DNA of 64,000 nucleotides from Enterococcus sp. BWR-S5 (GTDB lineage: Bacteria > Bacillota > Bacilli > Lactobacillales > Enterococcaceae), in NCBI RefSeq assembly GCF_016745255.1, contig NZ_JADOEQ010000008.1, forward strand, positions 1 through 64,000. The letters run 5' to 3'. This document shows, one piece after another, positions 43,296 through 52,574 of this stretch. The notes below the pieces were generated by a model. The model was not told where the DNA came from. It saw only the letters and a list, made by a program, of their open reading frames with translations, and made no database searches. Each line of letters begins with the position of its first letter. Position 1 is the stretch's first letter. The position numbers and the translations under genes were made by a program.

Positions 43296-43526
43296 TACCC
43301 AAAATTGGATGGTAGACGAGTATAAGAAGATAGCCAGCTTCCTTAAGTTCATTTGCTTCAGCATTGAAAAATGACTTCTTAAAGTTATATAGTTTTTTCA
43401 TTTTGATTTTATATTTTTAAAGCGCTTTATAAAACGGTGGAAATCATAATTTACATATAGTTTATCAATTTTGTTTAAAAGTTTTAGTTTTCGTAGTAAA
43501 AAACATATTAAATTGTCTAATTAGAA

Positions 43527-43555
43527 TTGTTATCAACTTGTCTTTTTGTTATAAT
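43527..43555 (+). promoter_or_regulatory. Promoter of the Rgg-like gene, with a long leader
   Basis: TTGTTA and a perfect TATAAT are spaced by 17 bases. The start codon is 314 bases further on, so the mRNA has a long untranslated leader. A 15-codon frame (MKMYRQLLFIDFILK, 43712-43759) lies in it but has no good ribosome binding site. The stretch 43296-43526 is AT-rich and otherwise featureless. Confidence 0.5.
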
Positions 43556-43868
43556 AAGCTAATCAAATTTCTGATGTGTTATTTTTGTTATCACTTTTTT
43601 TGATTCTCCACAGAGGGATATTCCGGAGTTCGCGACTACCAATAAAGGAATAGGTGGAAAAAACTTCATCAGTTGTACAACAGCAGATGATTTGGTGATG
43701 TTGGTTACTTTATGAAAATGTACCGGCAGTTATTATTTATTGACTTTATACTGAAATGAATAGTTACTTTTTCTAGTCAGTGTACTGGGAGGAAGTGATG
43801 ATTATCCGTGTATTTAGTCGTTATTTTTTGAATGTTGATTTATAACGCCGATGAATAGGAGGAGTAGG

Positions 43869-44792
43869 ATGAATATTGGAGAGACTCTGAAATTCATTAG
43901 AAAGAATAAGAAACAAACGCAGAGAGAGATATCTAAAGGGTATCTTGATCGAACGACCTATTCAAGGATTGAGAATGATGAACGATCGGTTCGAATCAAT
44001 GACTTACAGGGCGTGTTAAATAAGATGTCTGTGAATGTTCATGAATTTTTTACCTTTGCTAAGTTTGACTTGGAACAGCAACAGTTTAAGGAGTTATTCG
44101 ATGCTTGTAAAGAGCAGCCGGAACATGAACGACTAAAAAAACAGTTGCTTACGTACTACAAAAAACTAGCTGCGAAGCCTACTAAAAATTTACGAGAGCA
44201 TTCGAACCAGCTGGCGATAAAAAATTATTTCCATCATTATTGGAAGGAAATTCCTGAAATTAATGCGAGTGATAGTGAAATGGTTTATCGAGTACTGGCT
44301 AAGAAAAATTACTATTTTCAATATGATTATATTTTGCTTGCAAATATGATTCCCTATTTTTCAGAACAGCAGGCAAGTATCTTGATAAAAAGAGCTATCC
44401 CTATCAAAGATGAAGAGCAGAGAGATGAAATCACGAAGAACAATGCCTTTAACGCATTGTTGAACCTCATTCATGTCCGAATATATGAGGGAGAATGGCT
44501 AATCGTAAAGAAATACGTAAAGCTGGCTAAAAGACAGCCGGGGTTTTTGAAAAGCTACAAGCATCGACTGGATCTTTATTATTTTGATAGTTTATTTACT
44601 TATCTCCTTACAAAGGACCCCAAAGCACTTGAAAAAACGCAATTATTTATAAAAGTAACAGAAGATATTGGTGATAAAAATAAAGCAGATGCTATGAAAG
44701 AAGAAGTGGCGCTGCTTAGTCAAAATTTAGGCGAAAATGCTGCTGCAAAAGCTGTGAACCGAAAACCAACTAATTTAATCAAAGAAGGGTAA
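43869..44792 (+). CDS. Rgg/MutR-like transcriptional regulator
   Basis: A 307-residue protein with an N-terminal XRE helix-turn-helix (IGETLKFIRKNKKQTQREIS) and a long helical repeat domain, the build of Rgg/PlcR-type regulators that bind short peptides. AGGAGG 6 bases before the ATG at 43869 fixes the start. Rgg proteins usually act on neighbouring genes; here the flanking genes are a lipoprotein and an ABC importer. No clear pheromone gene was found. Confidence 0.8.
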   Translation: MNIGETLKFIRKNKKQTQREISKGYLDRTTYSRIENDERSVRINDLQGVLNKMSVNVHEFFTFAKFDLEQQQFKELFDACKEQPEHERLKKQLLTYYKKLAAKPTKNLREHSNQLAIKNYFHHYWKEIPEINASDSEMVYRVLAKKNYYFQYDYILLANMIPYFSEQQASILIKRAIPIKDEEQRDEITKNNAFNALLNLIHVRIYEGEWLIVKKYVKLAKRQPGFLKSYKHRLDLYYFDSLFTYLLTKDPKALEKTQLFIKVTEDIGDKNKADAMKEEVALLSQNLGENAAAKAVNRKPTNLIKEG

Positions 44793-44861
44793 TCCTTGAA
44801 CCCTGACTTTCCCGAAGACAAAACTGCCTTTGGATAGTCAGGGCCGGAGTACCCTTTTTAT
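44788..44861 (+). terminator. Terminator after the Rgg-like gene
   Basis: A nested hairpin: outer GGGTA/TACCC and inner CCCTGACT/AGTCAGGG, followed by TTTTTAT. Confidence 0.65.
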
Positions 44862-45013
44862 TTTATGGGGAATTGAAACCGAAAAAGCTTCTCATATTGC
44901 CCTCATTTAACTATGAGAATCGCAGAAGATATTTTGACATTTCCGTAGAGTAATAGTACCCTAATAGGGGCTTTGTTAGAGTTTTCACGAGTGAGAAGGA
45001 AAGGAGTCAGCCA

Positions 45014-46078
45014 TTGGCCTATATAGAGCTTCAAGCACTTTCAAAACAATACCCTGACAAAAAGCAATGGGCATTGAAGGAATTTCAGCTTTCAATCGAA
45101 AAAGGTGAATTTATTGCAATTGTTGGACCAAGCGGCAGTGGTAAATCAACGCTATTGAATCTGCTGACCGGCTTTGAAAAGGTGACAGCGGGACAGTTCA
45201 TACTCGATAACGAGGAGTTGACGAAGGCTTCACCAAAAAATCGAAATATTGCGATGGTCTTTCAGGAATATGCTCTTTTTCCGCATATGACAGTCGAAGA
45301 AAATATTACTTTTGGTATGAAAGTGCGTAAAGAAGAAAAGCAGATAATTGAGAGTAAGCTGCACTGGGCATCAGAACAGCTTGAACTGGATGGACTTTTA
45401 CAGGAAAAACCTAAAAATCTTTCGGGCGGACAGCGCCAACGTGTCGCCTTGGCAAGAGCAATTGTTAGAGAGCCTAAATTATTTTTACTGGATGAGCCAT
45501 TATCCAATTTAGATGCCAAATTACGAGAGCAAACAGGCGCATTGATTCGTCGTGTTCATGATGAACTAAAGGCAACCACTATTTTTGTCACCCATGCTCA
45601 GGATGAGGCGATGACATTGGCAGACCGAGTAGTTGTCTTAAAGGATGGACAAATTCAGCAAATTGGAACACCGCGTGACATTTATGAGTCACCAATCAAC
45701 CTGTTTACTGCAAGCTTCATCGGACGACCTGAAATCAATCAATTAAGCGGAGAAATTCTCGCTGATGGTTCCATAATCGTTGCATCGGAGAAGCTTGGTT
45801 CAATTGACTACTCCGGTGATGATAAACAGGTGATTGTTGCGATACGAAGCGAGGATATCCAGTTATCTGATAATAAGAGCAATCAGAAGGGAACAGTCCG
45901 TGAGGTTCGCTATATGGGAAGTGATCAGCTGCTTTCTATAAAATGGAAAGAAGAGACTCTGACACTCAGAGCTGCAGCACATGCAGAAATTGTGGTAGGA
46001 CAAGAAGTAAATTTTGTGGTGAATCAAAATAAGCTGCTTATTTTCAACAATAAGGAGCAACAATTACGTATAGAATAA
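45014..46078 (+). CDS. ABC importer ATP-binding protein
   Basis: A 354-residue ATPase of the sugar/polyamine importer type: Walker A GPSGSGKST, signature LSGGQRQR, Walker B LFLLDEPLSNLD, followed by a TOBE-type C-terminal domain (about 235-354). It starts with TTG, with AAAGGAG 7 bases before it. It heads an operon with a binding protein, two permeases, a UbiA-like protein and a cytoplasmic binding-protein fold. Confidence 0.88.
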   Translation: MAYIELQALSKQYPDKKQWALKEFQLSIEKGEFIAIVGPSGSGKSTLLNLLTGFEKVTAGQFILDNEELTKASPKNRNIAMVFQEYALFPHMTVEENITFGMKVRKEEKQIIESKLHWASEQLELDGLLQEKPKNLSGGQRQRVALARAIVREPKLFLLDEPLSNLDAKLREQTGALIRRVHDELKATTIFVTHAQDEAMTLADRVVVLKDGQIQQIGTPRDIYESPINLFTASFIGRPEINQLSGEILADGSIIVASEKLGSIDYSGDDKQVIVAIRSEDIQLSDNKSNQKGTVREVRYMGSDQLLSIKWKEETLTLRAAAHAEIVVGQEVNFVVNQNKLLIFNNKEQQLRIE

Positions 46079-46101
46079 CCGAAGAACATGGAGGAAATGA
46101 A

Positions 46102-47388
46102 ATGAAGAAGTTTTTATCTGCTGCAACGATACTAGGGGTAAGCTTGGTATTAGGTGCGTGTAACACAAAGGAAGAGGCGAAAGAAAATAACAAGGAAACG
46201 GTAAGCGGTGAAATCACTGTTGTAACCAACCGAGTAGATGCTGACGAGCTATATGAGAAAATCGAAACGGCATTTAAAGAAAAATATCCGGAAGTAACAG
46301 ATATCAAATGGGAAGCCTCCGGTACAGATTACGATCAATATATCGCAACAAGGATGAATACGACTGACTATGGTGATGTGGTTTTTATTCCATTTTCAAT
46401 GGCGGGTACACCAGATGAATACAGTAAGTATTTTGACTCTTTAGGCACGGTTGAAGCGATGGAAAAGGACTATATCGATGTGACAGAAGCAGACTATGAC
46501 GGAACAGTTTACGGACTGCCAACAGTCTTGAATTCTTTGGGGCTGATTTATAATCAGGAAGTGTTTGATGAAGCTGGAATCAAAGAACTGCCGACTTCGA
46601 CAGACGAACTGATTGCTGCGGCGAAGCAAATTAAGGAAAAAACCGGAGCAATTCCGTTCTATACAAACTATCAACGATTAGCTGTATGGGCCGGAGCATT
46701 GTCTTCCTATGGCGGAGAAGACTTTAAATCTGCCACTTTGGAAAAAGGAACAGCATTTGAAGAAGGTCAGCCAATCCGTGAGGTAATGGATTTAATCTAT
46801 GAGCTGTCTGCTAACGGATTGATTGAGCCTGATCCTGTGACTCTTGAAGGTCAGCAGGCGCAGCAGCAGCTGGCTGATGGAAAGATTGCTATGCTGATGA
46901 GCGGTTCTCAGGATGTGGCACCGATTCAAGCCTTGACAGAAACGAAGGATACAATCAAGATTATGCCTTTCCCTGTACTGCTTGATGGTAAAACCAGTTT
47001 GGCGTTAGGAGCACCATCGGTTATTGGGATTAACAAAAACACTAAAAATGAAGCAACTGCAAAAGCTTTCTTAGAGTTCTTCATCTCTCCTGAGAGCGGG
47101 TTTGCAGAAGATATGGGCGGTATGACACCGGTTAAGGCTGAACTGAATGCAGAAGAAAAAACACTTGTTGAAGAAAACAATGTGATTTTGACAGCACCAG
47201 CTGCGTCAGCTGAGGTAGACACGACTTATTCTGCTATTGCCAATGAAGCAGGTGTCGCACGATTGACGGATGCGCTGCAGAAGGTTGTTAATATTGGGCT
47301 GTATCCCGATCAAAACGAAAGCTATGAAGACTATGTAAACAGTCTGGAAGCTAAGTGGGAAACAGCAGCTAAGAACCATGAGGAATAA
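46102..47388 (+). CDS. ABC importer solute-binding lipoprotein (family 1)
   Basis: A 428-residue lipoprotein. The signal ends in LGAC near residue 20, and the mature part has the two-lobed fold of sugar-type family 1 binding proteins (ITVVTNRVDADELYEKIETA at the start, LPTVLNSLGLIYNQEVF in the hinge region). The substrate is not determinable; the neighbouring UbiA-like gene raises the possibility of a non-sugar ligand. GGAGG precedes the ATG. The first permease gene overlaps its end by 11 bases. Confidence 0.88.
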   Translation: MKKFLSAATILGVSLVLGACNTKEEAKENNKETVSGEITVVTNRVDADELYEKIETAFKEKYPEVTDIKWEASGTDYDQYIATRMNTTDYGDVVFIPFSMAGTPDEYSKYFDSLGTVEAMEKDYIDVTEADYDGTVYGLPTVLNSLGLIYNQEVFDEAGIKELPTSTDELIAAAKQIKEKTGAIPFYTNYQRLAVWAGALSSYGGEDFKSATLEKGTAFEEGQPIREVMDLIYELSANGLIEPDPVTLEGQQAQQQLADGKIAMLMSGSQDVAPIQALTETKDTIKIMPFPVLLDGKTSLALGAPSVIGINKNTKNEATAKAFLEFFISPESGFAEDMGGMTPVKAELNAEEKTLVEENNVILTAPAASAEVDTTYSAIANEAGVARLTDALQKVVNIGLYPDQNESYEDYVNSLEAKWETAAKNHEE

Positions 47389-48250
47389 ACTGACACATGA
47401 GGAGAAGAGAATTGTTTTTCTCTTTCTCCTTTTTCCGGTTATATTGATGATTCTTTTTGGCTTGCTGCCGATTCTCATGCTTATTTATAATAGCTTTACA
47501 GATTGGGACGGACTGTCTGCCGAGAAAAATTTTGTCGGCTTTGCCAATTATGTAAAAATCATTCAGAATCCCACTTACTTTGCAGCCTTCAAAAACAATC
47601 TCTATTACTTGGCCTCAGGCATATTGCAGATTGTGTTGGCATTGTTGCTGGCGGTAATTTTGGCAATGAAGACAAGAGGCAAAACCTTTTTTAAAGCAGT
47701 CTTTGTTTTTCCGATTATGATTAGCGGTGTTGCTGTTTCCATGATTTTTCGTCTTTTTTTTGAGCCTGATGGGTCGTTCGATCAGCTGCTGCAATTTTTG
47801 CATTTGGGTGAGTGGTCCCGCTACTGGCTTGGTGACCCTCGGCTGGTCAACTTCACATTGGCGTTCATTTCACTGTGGCGCCATTTAGGAACGAGCTTTC
47901 TGTTGTATTTTTCTGCAATTCAAAGCATTCCGCCGGTTTATTATCGGGTGGCAGAACTGGAAGGAGCCGGCTTCTGGCAGCAGCTGCGTTGGATTATCCT
48001 GCCAAACATTCGCACGGTATTAAAGCTGAACTTTGTTCTATTAACAATTGGTGCGGTGTCTGCTTTCGAGATTCCATTGATTATGACTAATGGCTCGAAC
48101 GGAACGATGACTTTTTTACTTCAAACGATGAAAACAGCCTTTGACCAGAAGCTAGTTGGACTGGGCTCAGCAATGGCGGTCGTGATGACCTTGATTATTA
48201 TTTTACTTAGTAGTATTCAGCAAAAATTTCAACAGGAGGAAAAGGGATGA
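47378..48250 (+). CDS. ABC importer permease, MalF-like
   Basis: A 290-residue permease with six hydrophobic segments and the EAA loop AELEGAGFWQQLRWIILPNI, which docks to the ATPase. The start ATGAGGAATAAA overlaps the binding-protein gene. It pairs with the next gene to form the translocation channel. Confidence 0.88.
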   Translation: MRNKLTHEEKRIVFLFLLFPVILMILFGLLPILMLIYNSFTDWDGLSAEKNFVGFANYVKIIQNPTYFAAFKNNLYYLASGILQIVLALLLAVILAMKTRGKTFFKAVFVFPIMISGVAVSMIFRLFFEPDGSFDQLLQFLHLGEWSRYWLGDPRLVNFTLAFISLWRHLGTSFLLYFSAIQSIPPVYYRVAELEGAGFWQQLRWIILPNIRTVLKLNFVLLTIGAVSAFEIPLIMTNGSNGTMTFLLQTMKTAFDQKLVGLGSAMAVVMTLIIILLSSIQQKFQQEEKG

Positions 48251-49068
48251 GGCGAGCAATTGGTACTTTTTCAAAATACATTCTTTTATTTTTATGGTTG
48301 TTTATTTGCCTGTATCCTTTGCTCATTGTTCTATTTGGTTCGTTTAAAAGCTATGAAGAATTTAACGCCAGTGCAGGTCTTGCTTTTCCTAAGCAGTTGG
48401 ATTTTTCAAATTATCAGCAGGCGTTTCAGCAAGGAAAAATTGCTTCAGGATTTATTAACACATTTATCTTGGTTTTCTTTGGGGTGATTGGCAGTGTGCT
48501 CATTGGTTCAATGACGGCGTATATTTTGAATCGTTTTGAGTTTCCTTTTAAAAAGTGGTTGATAGGAGGCTACTTTTTATTGTCGATGGTGCCGATGGTC
48601 GTCTCGCAGATTTCGACCTTCAAAATTATCGTTGCGTTAGGCTGGTACGATAAGCTGATTGCACCGATTATCATTTATTTAGGCGCTGACGTTGTGATGA
48701 TTTTTATCTATTTGCAGATGTACGAGAAGATTCCTCGAGAACTAGATAAGGCCGCAATTTTAGAAGGAGCGAGTTTTTTTCAAGTGTATTGGAAGATACT
48801 CTTTCCTTTGCTTTCTCCTGCAACGGCAACTGTAAGTATGTTGAAAATGATTAGTATCTATAATGATTTTTACTTGCCGTTCCTGTACCTTCCGGGGGAG
48901 AAGCACGGAACGGTGGCTACTTCTTTGTATCGATTTATTGGTCCCAATCAGACCAATTGGCAGGTTATCTGTGCGCTGATTGTGATTAGTATTCTACCGA
49001 TGCTGTTATTTTATCTTGTATTGCAAAAATATATTTATAATGGATTGGCCGGAGGTGTTAAAGGATGA
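48247..49068 (+). CDS. ABC importer permease, MalG-like
   Basis: A 273-residue permease with six hydrophobic segments. The EAA loop reads AAILEGASFFQVYWKILFPL. It overlaps the preceding permease by 4 bases and the UbiA-like gene by 4 bases, so the operon is translationally coupled throughout. Confidence 0.88.
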   Translation: MRRAIGTFSKYILLFLWLFICLYPLLIVLFGSFKSYEEFNASAGLAFPKQLDFSNYQQAFQQGKIASGFINTFILVFFGVIGSVLIGSMTAYILNRFEFPFKKWLIGGYFLLSMVPMVVSQISTFKIIVALGWYDKLIAPIIIYLGADVVMIFIYLQMYEKIPRELDKAAILEGASFFQVYWKILFPLLSPATATVSMLKMISIYNDFYLPFLYLPGEKHGTVATSLYRFIGPNQTNWQVICALIVISILPMLLFYLVLQKYIYNGLAGGVKG

Positions 49069-50018
49069 TACAGGAAACATTCACTTACTTAAGAGGCTTT
49101 GCCAAGCGCAGCTATTCAGTGATGGAGATTCGCACTGGTTTTGCAACCGGTCTGCCAGTGTTAAGCGGCGGCTTATTCGGAGCTTGCCTGACTGGAAATG
49201 TCAAAGTGGTTGAACTGCTTTTATTTACGATTGCCGGCTTCTGTTTTAATATCATCGCAAATACGGCGAATGAGATGAGGGCGTATCTGGCAAATGAAGA
49301 AAATGAAGAGACCTTTACAGGTCACAAGGGGAGCGAAGGCTTGGTTCGTGGCGATGCCCGTTTCATCGATGCGGTTCTGATTCTGCTGTTGATGCTGGCT
49401 ATCGGAGGAGGCAGCGGTCTGCTGCTGGTCTGGCTGACTAAAAGCTTCTGGTTGTTTTTCTGGGGCTGCTTATCTGTTGTGGCGGCAGTGACGTATTCTT
49501 TGGGTCCAAAGCCTTACTTGCTATATCCTGTTACGGAACTGGTTTCCGGCTTCTTTGTCGGTGGCTTGAGCTGTTACTTATCTGCTTACGTACAGACTGG
49601 CTACAATAGCTGGGCGCTTGTCTGCTATAGCTTCATCGCCATGATTTTTACTATCTTTTTAATGTCAACCAACAACATTGGGGATTATAAAAAGGATATG
49701 GGGGTTCGTGTTACACTCCCGCATGTAATAGGTTTCCGTAACGCCATTTTATTGCTGATTCCGGAAGCGGTAGCGATGGTGCTTGCTTGGACAGGATTGT
49801 TACTTCTGCAAGTCATTCCATGGTGGCAATATTTAATTGGCTGCTTCATTTTTTATCGCCAAGGCTATGTTAAGTGGTACAAGGATTATTATCACATTCA
49901 AGAGGTTTATCCGGAAATGGGGCGGGAATACGGACCGAGACCGTTGTTGCTGATTTACCATTTTCATGGCTGGATGAGCCTGATATTTATTATCCGATTG
50001 TTAGGAGAGAGAGGATGA
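49065..50018 (+). CDS. UbiA-like prenyltransferase with a degenerate first motif
   Basis: A 317-residue membrane protein with about eight to nine hydrophobic segments, resembling MenA/UbiA prenyltransferases, which attach a polyprenyl chain to an aromatic acceptor. The second Asp-rich motif is intact (NNIGDYKKD, 203-211). The first motif, normally NDxxDxxxD, reads NEMRAYLANEE (69-79), so two of the Asp positions are changed, and activity may differ. It lies inside a sugar-type ABC operon, an unusual place for this family. Neither quinone genes nor other prenylation genes are nearby. Confidence 0.72.
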   Translation: MIQETFTYLRGFAKRSYSVMEIRTGFATGLPVLSGGLFGACLTGNVKVVELLLFTIAGFCFNIIANTANEMRAYLANEENEETFTGHKGSEGLVRGDARFIDAVLILLLMLAIGGGSGLLLVWLTKSFWLFFWGCLSVVAAVTYSLGPKPYLLYPVTELVSGFFVGGLSCYLSAYVQTGYNSWALVCYSFIAMIFTIFLMSTNNIGDYKKDMGVRVTLPHVIGFRNAILLLIPEAVAMVLAWTGLLLLQVIPWWQYLIGCFIFYRQGYVKWYKDYYHIQEVYPEMGREYGPRPLLLIYHFHGWMSLIFIIRLLGERG

Positions 50019-50845
50019 CAATGATTCGATTATATCAAAATAAAGTAAATCCGTTAGTTTTACCGGTGATTCTGGCTGATCGTTTGGGCTATTTTGAACG
50101 CTATCAGGTGCCTGTTGATCTGGAGCTTTCCGAAACCTTTCAATTTCATTCGAACAAAAGCTTTACCGGAAATAATGTGGATGCTGTGATGGGGGATTTG
50201 ACCTTCTTCTTCGATTATCTGAATCAGGGGAAAGAAGCAATTGTCACTTCTACTCTAACCCGAACAATTAAGCTAGTCGGTTACCCCAAAGCAGCTGAGA
50301 AAAAGGGAATCCGTGTCGGTGCAGCGACGAAAGGACTATTTCCATTTTTCTTGGATAACGATTTAATGGGGAAGTTTGATACGCCGAAAATCAGTTGGAT
50401 TGATAATACCTTTGACCGAATCGACGCATTGAGGAAAAAAGAAATCGATGCGTTGGTTGCTATTGAACCCTTTATTTATCAGACGATGAAGGAGCTGCCT
50501 GTTGAGGTACTCTGGGATTCCAGGCAAAGTGATAAGACAATGGTCATGTGGTGCTTTGATAAAGCATTCTATTTAGAAAATCAAGAGCTGGTGAAAAACT
50601 ATCACTTGGCGCTGGAAGCCGCGGCGGCTGATTTCAATCAGTTATCCCCGGAAGAAAAAGTCAGGACCTGTATAGAAATTGCCGAATACACAGAAGAAGC
50701 AGCACATGAAATGGCGCATTTTTTATTTGAACCACAACAGAATTATTCAGCAAGAGATTTTCAACTGCTGGCTGATTGGCTGTTGGCGCACGGTAAACTG
50801 AACCAACCGATTTCTGCCGCAGACTATATCGCGGATGTCTTTTAA
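50015..50845 (+). CDS. Cytoplasmic NMT1/SsuA-like binding-protein fold
   Basis: A 276-residue protein with the fold of NMT1/THI5 and SsuA solute-binding proteins: LPVILADRLGYFERYQVPV at the start, then GNNVDAVMGDL and AVEPF-like (LVAIEPFIY). It has no signal peptide or lipobox, so it should stay in the cytoplasm. THI5-type enzymes and the menaquinone enzymes MqnA/MqnD show that such folds can become cytosolic enzymes. Its ATG overlaps the UbiA-like stop; AGGAGA precedes it. It may act on the imported compound together with the prenyltransferase, which is inference. Confidence 0.7.
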   Translation: MTMIRLYQNKVNPLVLPVILADRLGYFERYQVPVDLELSETFQFHSNKSFTGNNVDAVMGDLTFFFDYLNQGKEAIVTSTLTRTIKLVGYPKAAEKKGIRVGAATKGLFPFFLDNDLMGKFDTPKISWIDNTFDRIDALRKKEIDALVAIEPFIYQTMKELPVEVLWDSRQSDKTMVMWCFDKAFYLENQELVKNYHLALEAAAADFNQLSPEEKVRTCIEIAEYTEEAAHEMAHFLFEPQQNYSARDFQLLADWLLAHGKLNQPISAADYIADVF

Positions 50846-50942
50846 TTGACTCATTTTATGGATACGGCAAAGTTTTCCTTGAAAAATAAAAAAATATAGT
50901 AGAAAATCTAATAAGGAGATAAAAATAGTTGGAGGTTGTTGG

Positions 50943-51542
50943 ATGGAAAAAATAGTTGAATTTCGGGTGAGTCGCTGGAAGGCGATCCCCTTTTTTCTTT
51001 TTGGTATTGTGCTTCTGTTATTTGCGTATGGAATGCTGGCGGTTTCGCAGCAATTTGAAACGGCGTATAACAGTATGCTAGCACGAATATTCTTTGTTCT
51101 GTTTGGTTTGCTGTTGCTCTTTTGCAGTGTATGCATAGTGTTCATTAGTGGTATCAGGCTTCTAAAAAAGCCGCTCGTTTTGCTGCTGGATTCTGAAGGT
51201 GTTCATTATTATTACTCGACCTTCCATAATAAGAAAAAAACAATCCTTATTCCATGGGATAAATTGGTTTATATGAAGCTGGATGATCTTGTTGTTTACC
51301 ATGCTCATGATATGACAATCACAGCGGTCAAGCTGCCGCGAAAGACCTCATATATCAATTTTAAGGTAGAGGATAATTTTTTAGATGCTTATGGAATGTG
51401 GAAAAACAACATATTTTTGAACAAACGTAGTAGTACACTGAGCGTTGTCTCATCAACCTTTGCTAGATTTTCAGAAAAGCAGTTGAGAGAGGTGTTGGAG
51501 GAATATGGTTCTAATGACTCCTGTGAGCAGCAGGAAAAGTAG
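50943..51542 (+). CDS. STM3941-like membrane protein
   Basis: A 199-residue protein with two hydrophobic segments (about 13-35 and 47-68) and a cytoplasmic beta-rich domain (LLLDSEGVHYYYSTF, then IPWDKLVYMKL). The layout matches the STM3941 family, whose role is unknown. GGAGGTTGTTGG precedes the ATG. It ends at a strong terminator and is probably not part of the ABC operon, which lies 97 bases upstream. Confidence 0.7.
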   Translation: MEKIVEFRVSRWKAIPFFLFGIVLLLFAYGMLAVSQQFETAYNSMLARIFFVLFGLLLLFCSVCIVFISGIRLLKKPLVLLLDSEGVHYYYSTFHNKKKTILIPWDKLVYMKLDDLVVYHAHDMTITAVKLPRKTSYINFKVEDNFLDAYGMWKNNIFLNKRSSTLSVVSSTFARFSEKQLREVLEEYGSNDSCEQQEK

Positions 51543-51607
51543 GGTAGTGAATCGTGAACAGCTTGAGATTGAGGGAGCTGTTTAGAACCTATTATTTATT
51601 CGTTTTT

Positions 51608-51652
51608 AAAGGGAGCTGTGTGATTCGCATGAATCACACAGCTCCCTTTTTT
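51608..51652. terminator. Bidirectional terminator
   Basis: A perfect 19-pair stem (AAAGGGAGCTGTGTGATTC with its complement) around GCAT, flanked by A and T runs. Confidence 0.9.
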
Positions 51653-51841
51653 CTATTGTCTGATGGTATCAAGTGCTTCTTCCAATGCTTCTACTTTTGC
51701 ATACAGGCGTTGGATTTGGATTTCATTTTCAATGTAGTTGATGGAGTTTCCCAGCTGCTCTTGACGACGATCCTCTAAACGCTCTACTTCTTTTTTAGCT
51801 TCGTTTGCTAATTTAGTAATTTTGTCGATTGTTTCTGACAT
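51653..51841 (-). CDS. Small coiled-coil protein, 62 residues
   Basis: A 62-residue, strongly charged helical protein (MSETIDKITKLANEAKKEVE) with a heptad pattern. GGAGGG 7 bases before the ATG at 51841 sets the start; the frame extends 21 codons further without a site. It ends at the bidirectional terminator. I do not recognise a family. Confidence 0.7.
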   Translation of the reverse strand: MSETIDKITKLANEAKKEVERLEDRRQEQLGNSINYIENEIQIQRLYAKVEALEEALDTIRQ

Positions 51842-51934
51842 GGTCAATCCCTCCAGTTTTCTTATTTCTATTTCAAGTTTACGCCTGAGTAGAAATATCT
51901 TCAAACATTCGGCTCTTTACTGAATTGTCGACTG

Positions 51935-52408
51935 TTAGTTCAGCAATGCTAAGCCAATCGATAAATACGTGGCAAAGCTAATCCAAATCAGATAAGGGAT
52001 AAACAAGTAGGCAGCCCAAGGTCGAATGCGATGGAAAACGACGATAGATAGGAGTACAAAGCCATCAAGTACAAGACAGACAATGACACCCAGCCACATG
52101 TATTCTCCACCAAAAAAGATTAAGCTCCAAATAAAATTGATTACTAGCTGGATAAAGAAAAGGCCTACCGCTTTTTGCTTTTCCTTCTTTTGCTGCTCCG
52201 CTGTCAGTAAGAGAAATAGACTAACGCCCATAAGAAAATAGAGAACAATCCACACCATACCGACTAAACTTCCCGGCGGAGCAAGTGGAGGCTTAACCAT
52301 GTCTGCATATTTGCCACTGATATCGCCTGTTAGAAACCCTGAAAGACTCCCCGTTAACTCAACCCCGATTACACAGCCGAGGAATAAAAATATTCGTTTT
52401 ATTGTCAT
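51935..52408 (-). CDS. tspO: TspO/MBR family membrane protein
   Basis: A 157-residue protein with five hydrophobic segments, matching TspO, which binds porphyrins and is linked to tetrapyrrole or stress handling. The segment KPPLAPPGSLVGMVWIVLYF with its prolines, and WSLIFFGGEYMWLG, are the recognisable parts. AGGAGG 7 bases before the ATG at 52408 sets the start. It is separated by terminators from both neighbours. Confidence 0.88.
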   Translation of the reverse strand: MTIKRIFLFLGCVIGVELTGSLSGFLTGDISGKYADMVKPPLAPPGSLVGMVWIVLYFLMGVSLFLLLTAEQQKKEKQKAVGLFFIQLVINFIWSLIFFGGEYMWLGVIVCLVLDGFVLLSIVVFHRIRPWAAYLFIPYLIWISFATYLSIGLALLN

Positions 52409-52487
52409 GTTGATGCCTCCTTCCCTTTCAGTGTACAAGAAAGACAAAGAGATTTCGAAAATATGGCTTGGTTGCGACGGGCGAACT

Positions 52488-52529
52488 AAAAGGAGCAGCT
52501 GGTCATAGGAATGACAAGGCTGCTCCTTC
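52488..52529 (-). terminator. Terminator of the malP-pgmB-galM transcript
   Basis: AAGGAGCAGC pairs with GCTGCTCCTT on the minus strand and CTTTTAG follows. It lies 46 bases after the galM stop. Confidence 0.65.
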
Positions 52530-52574
52530 TAGCAAGTAACTGATAACTTCTGTTATTGCTTTATTATCTGACCT

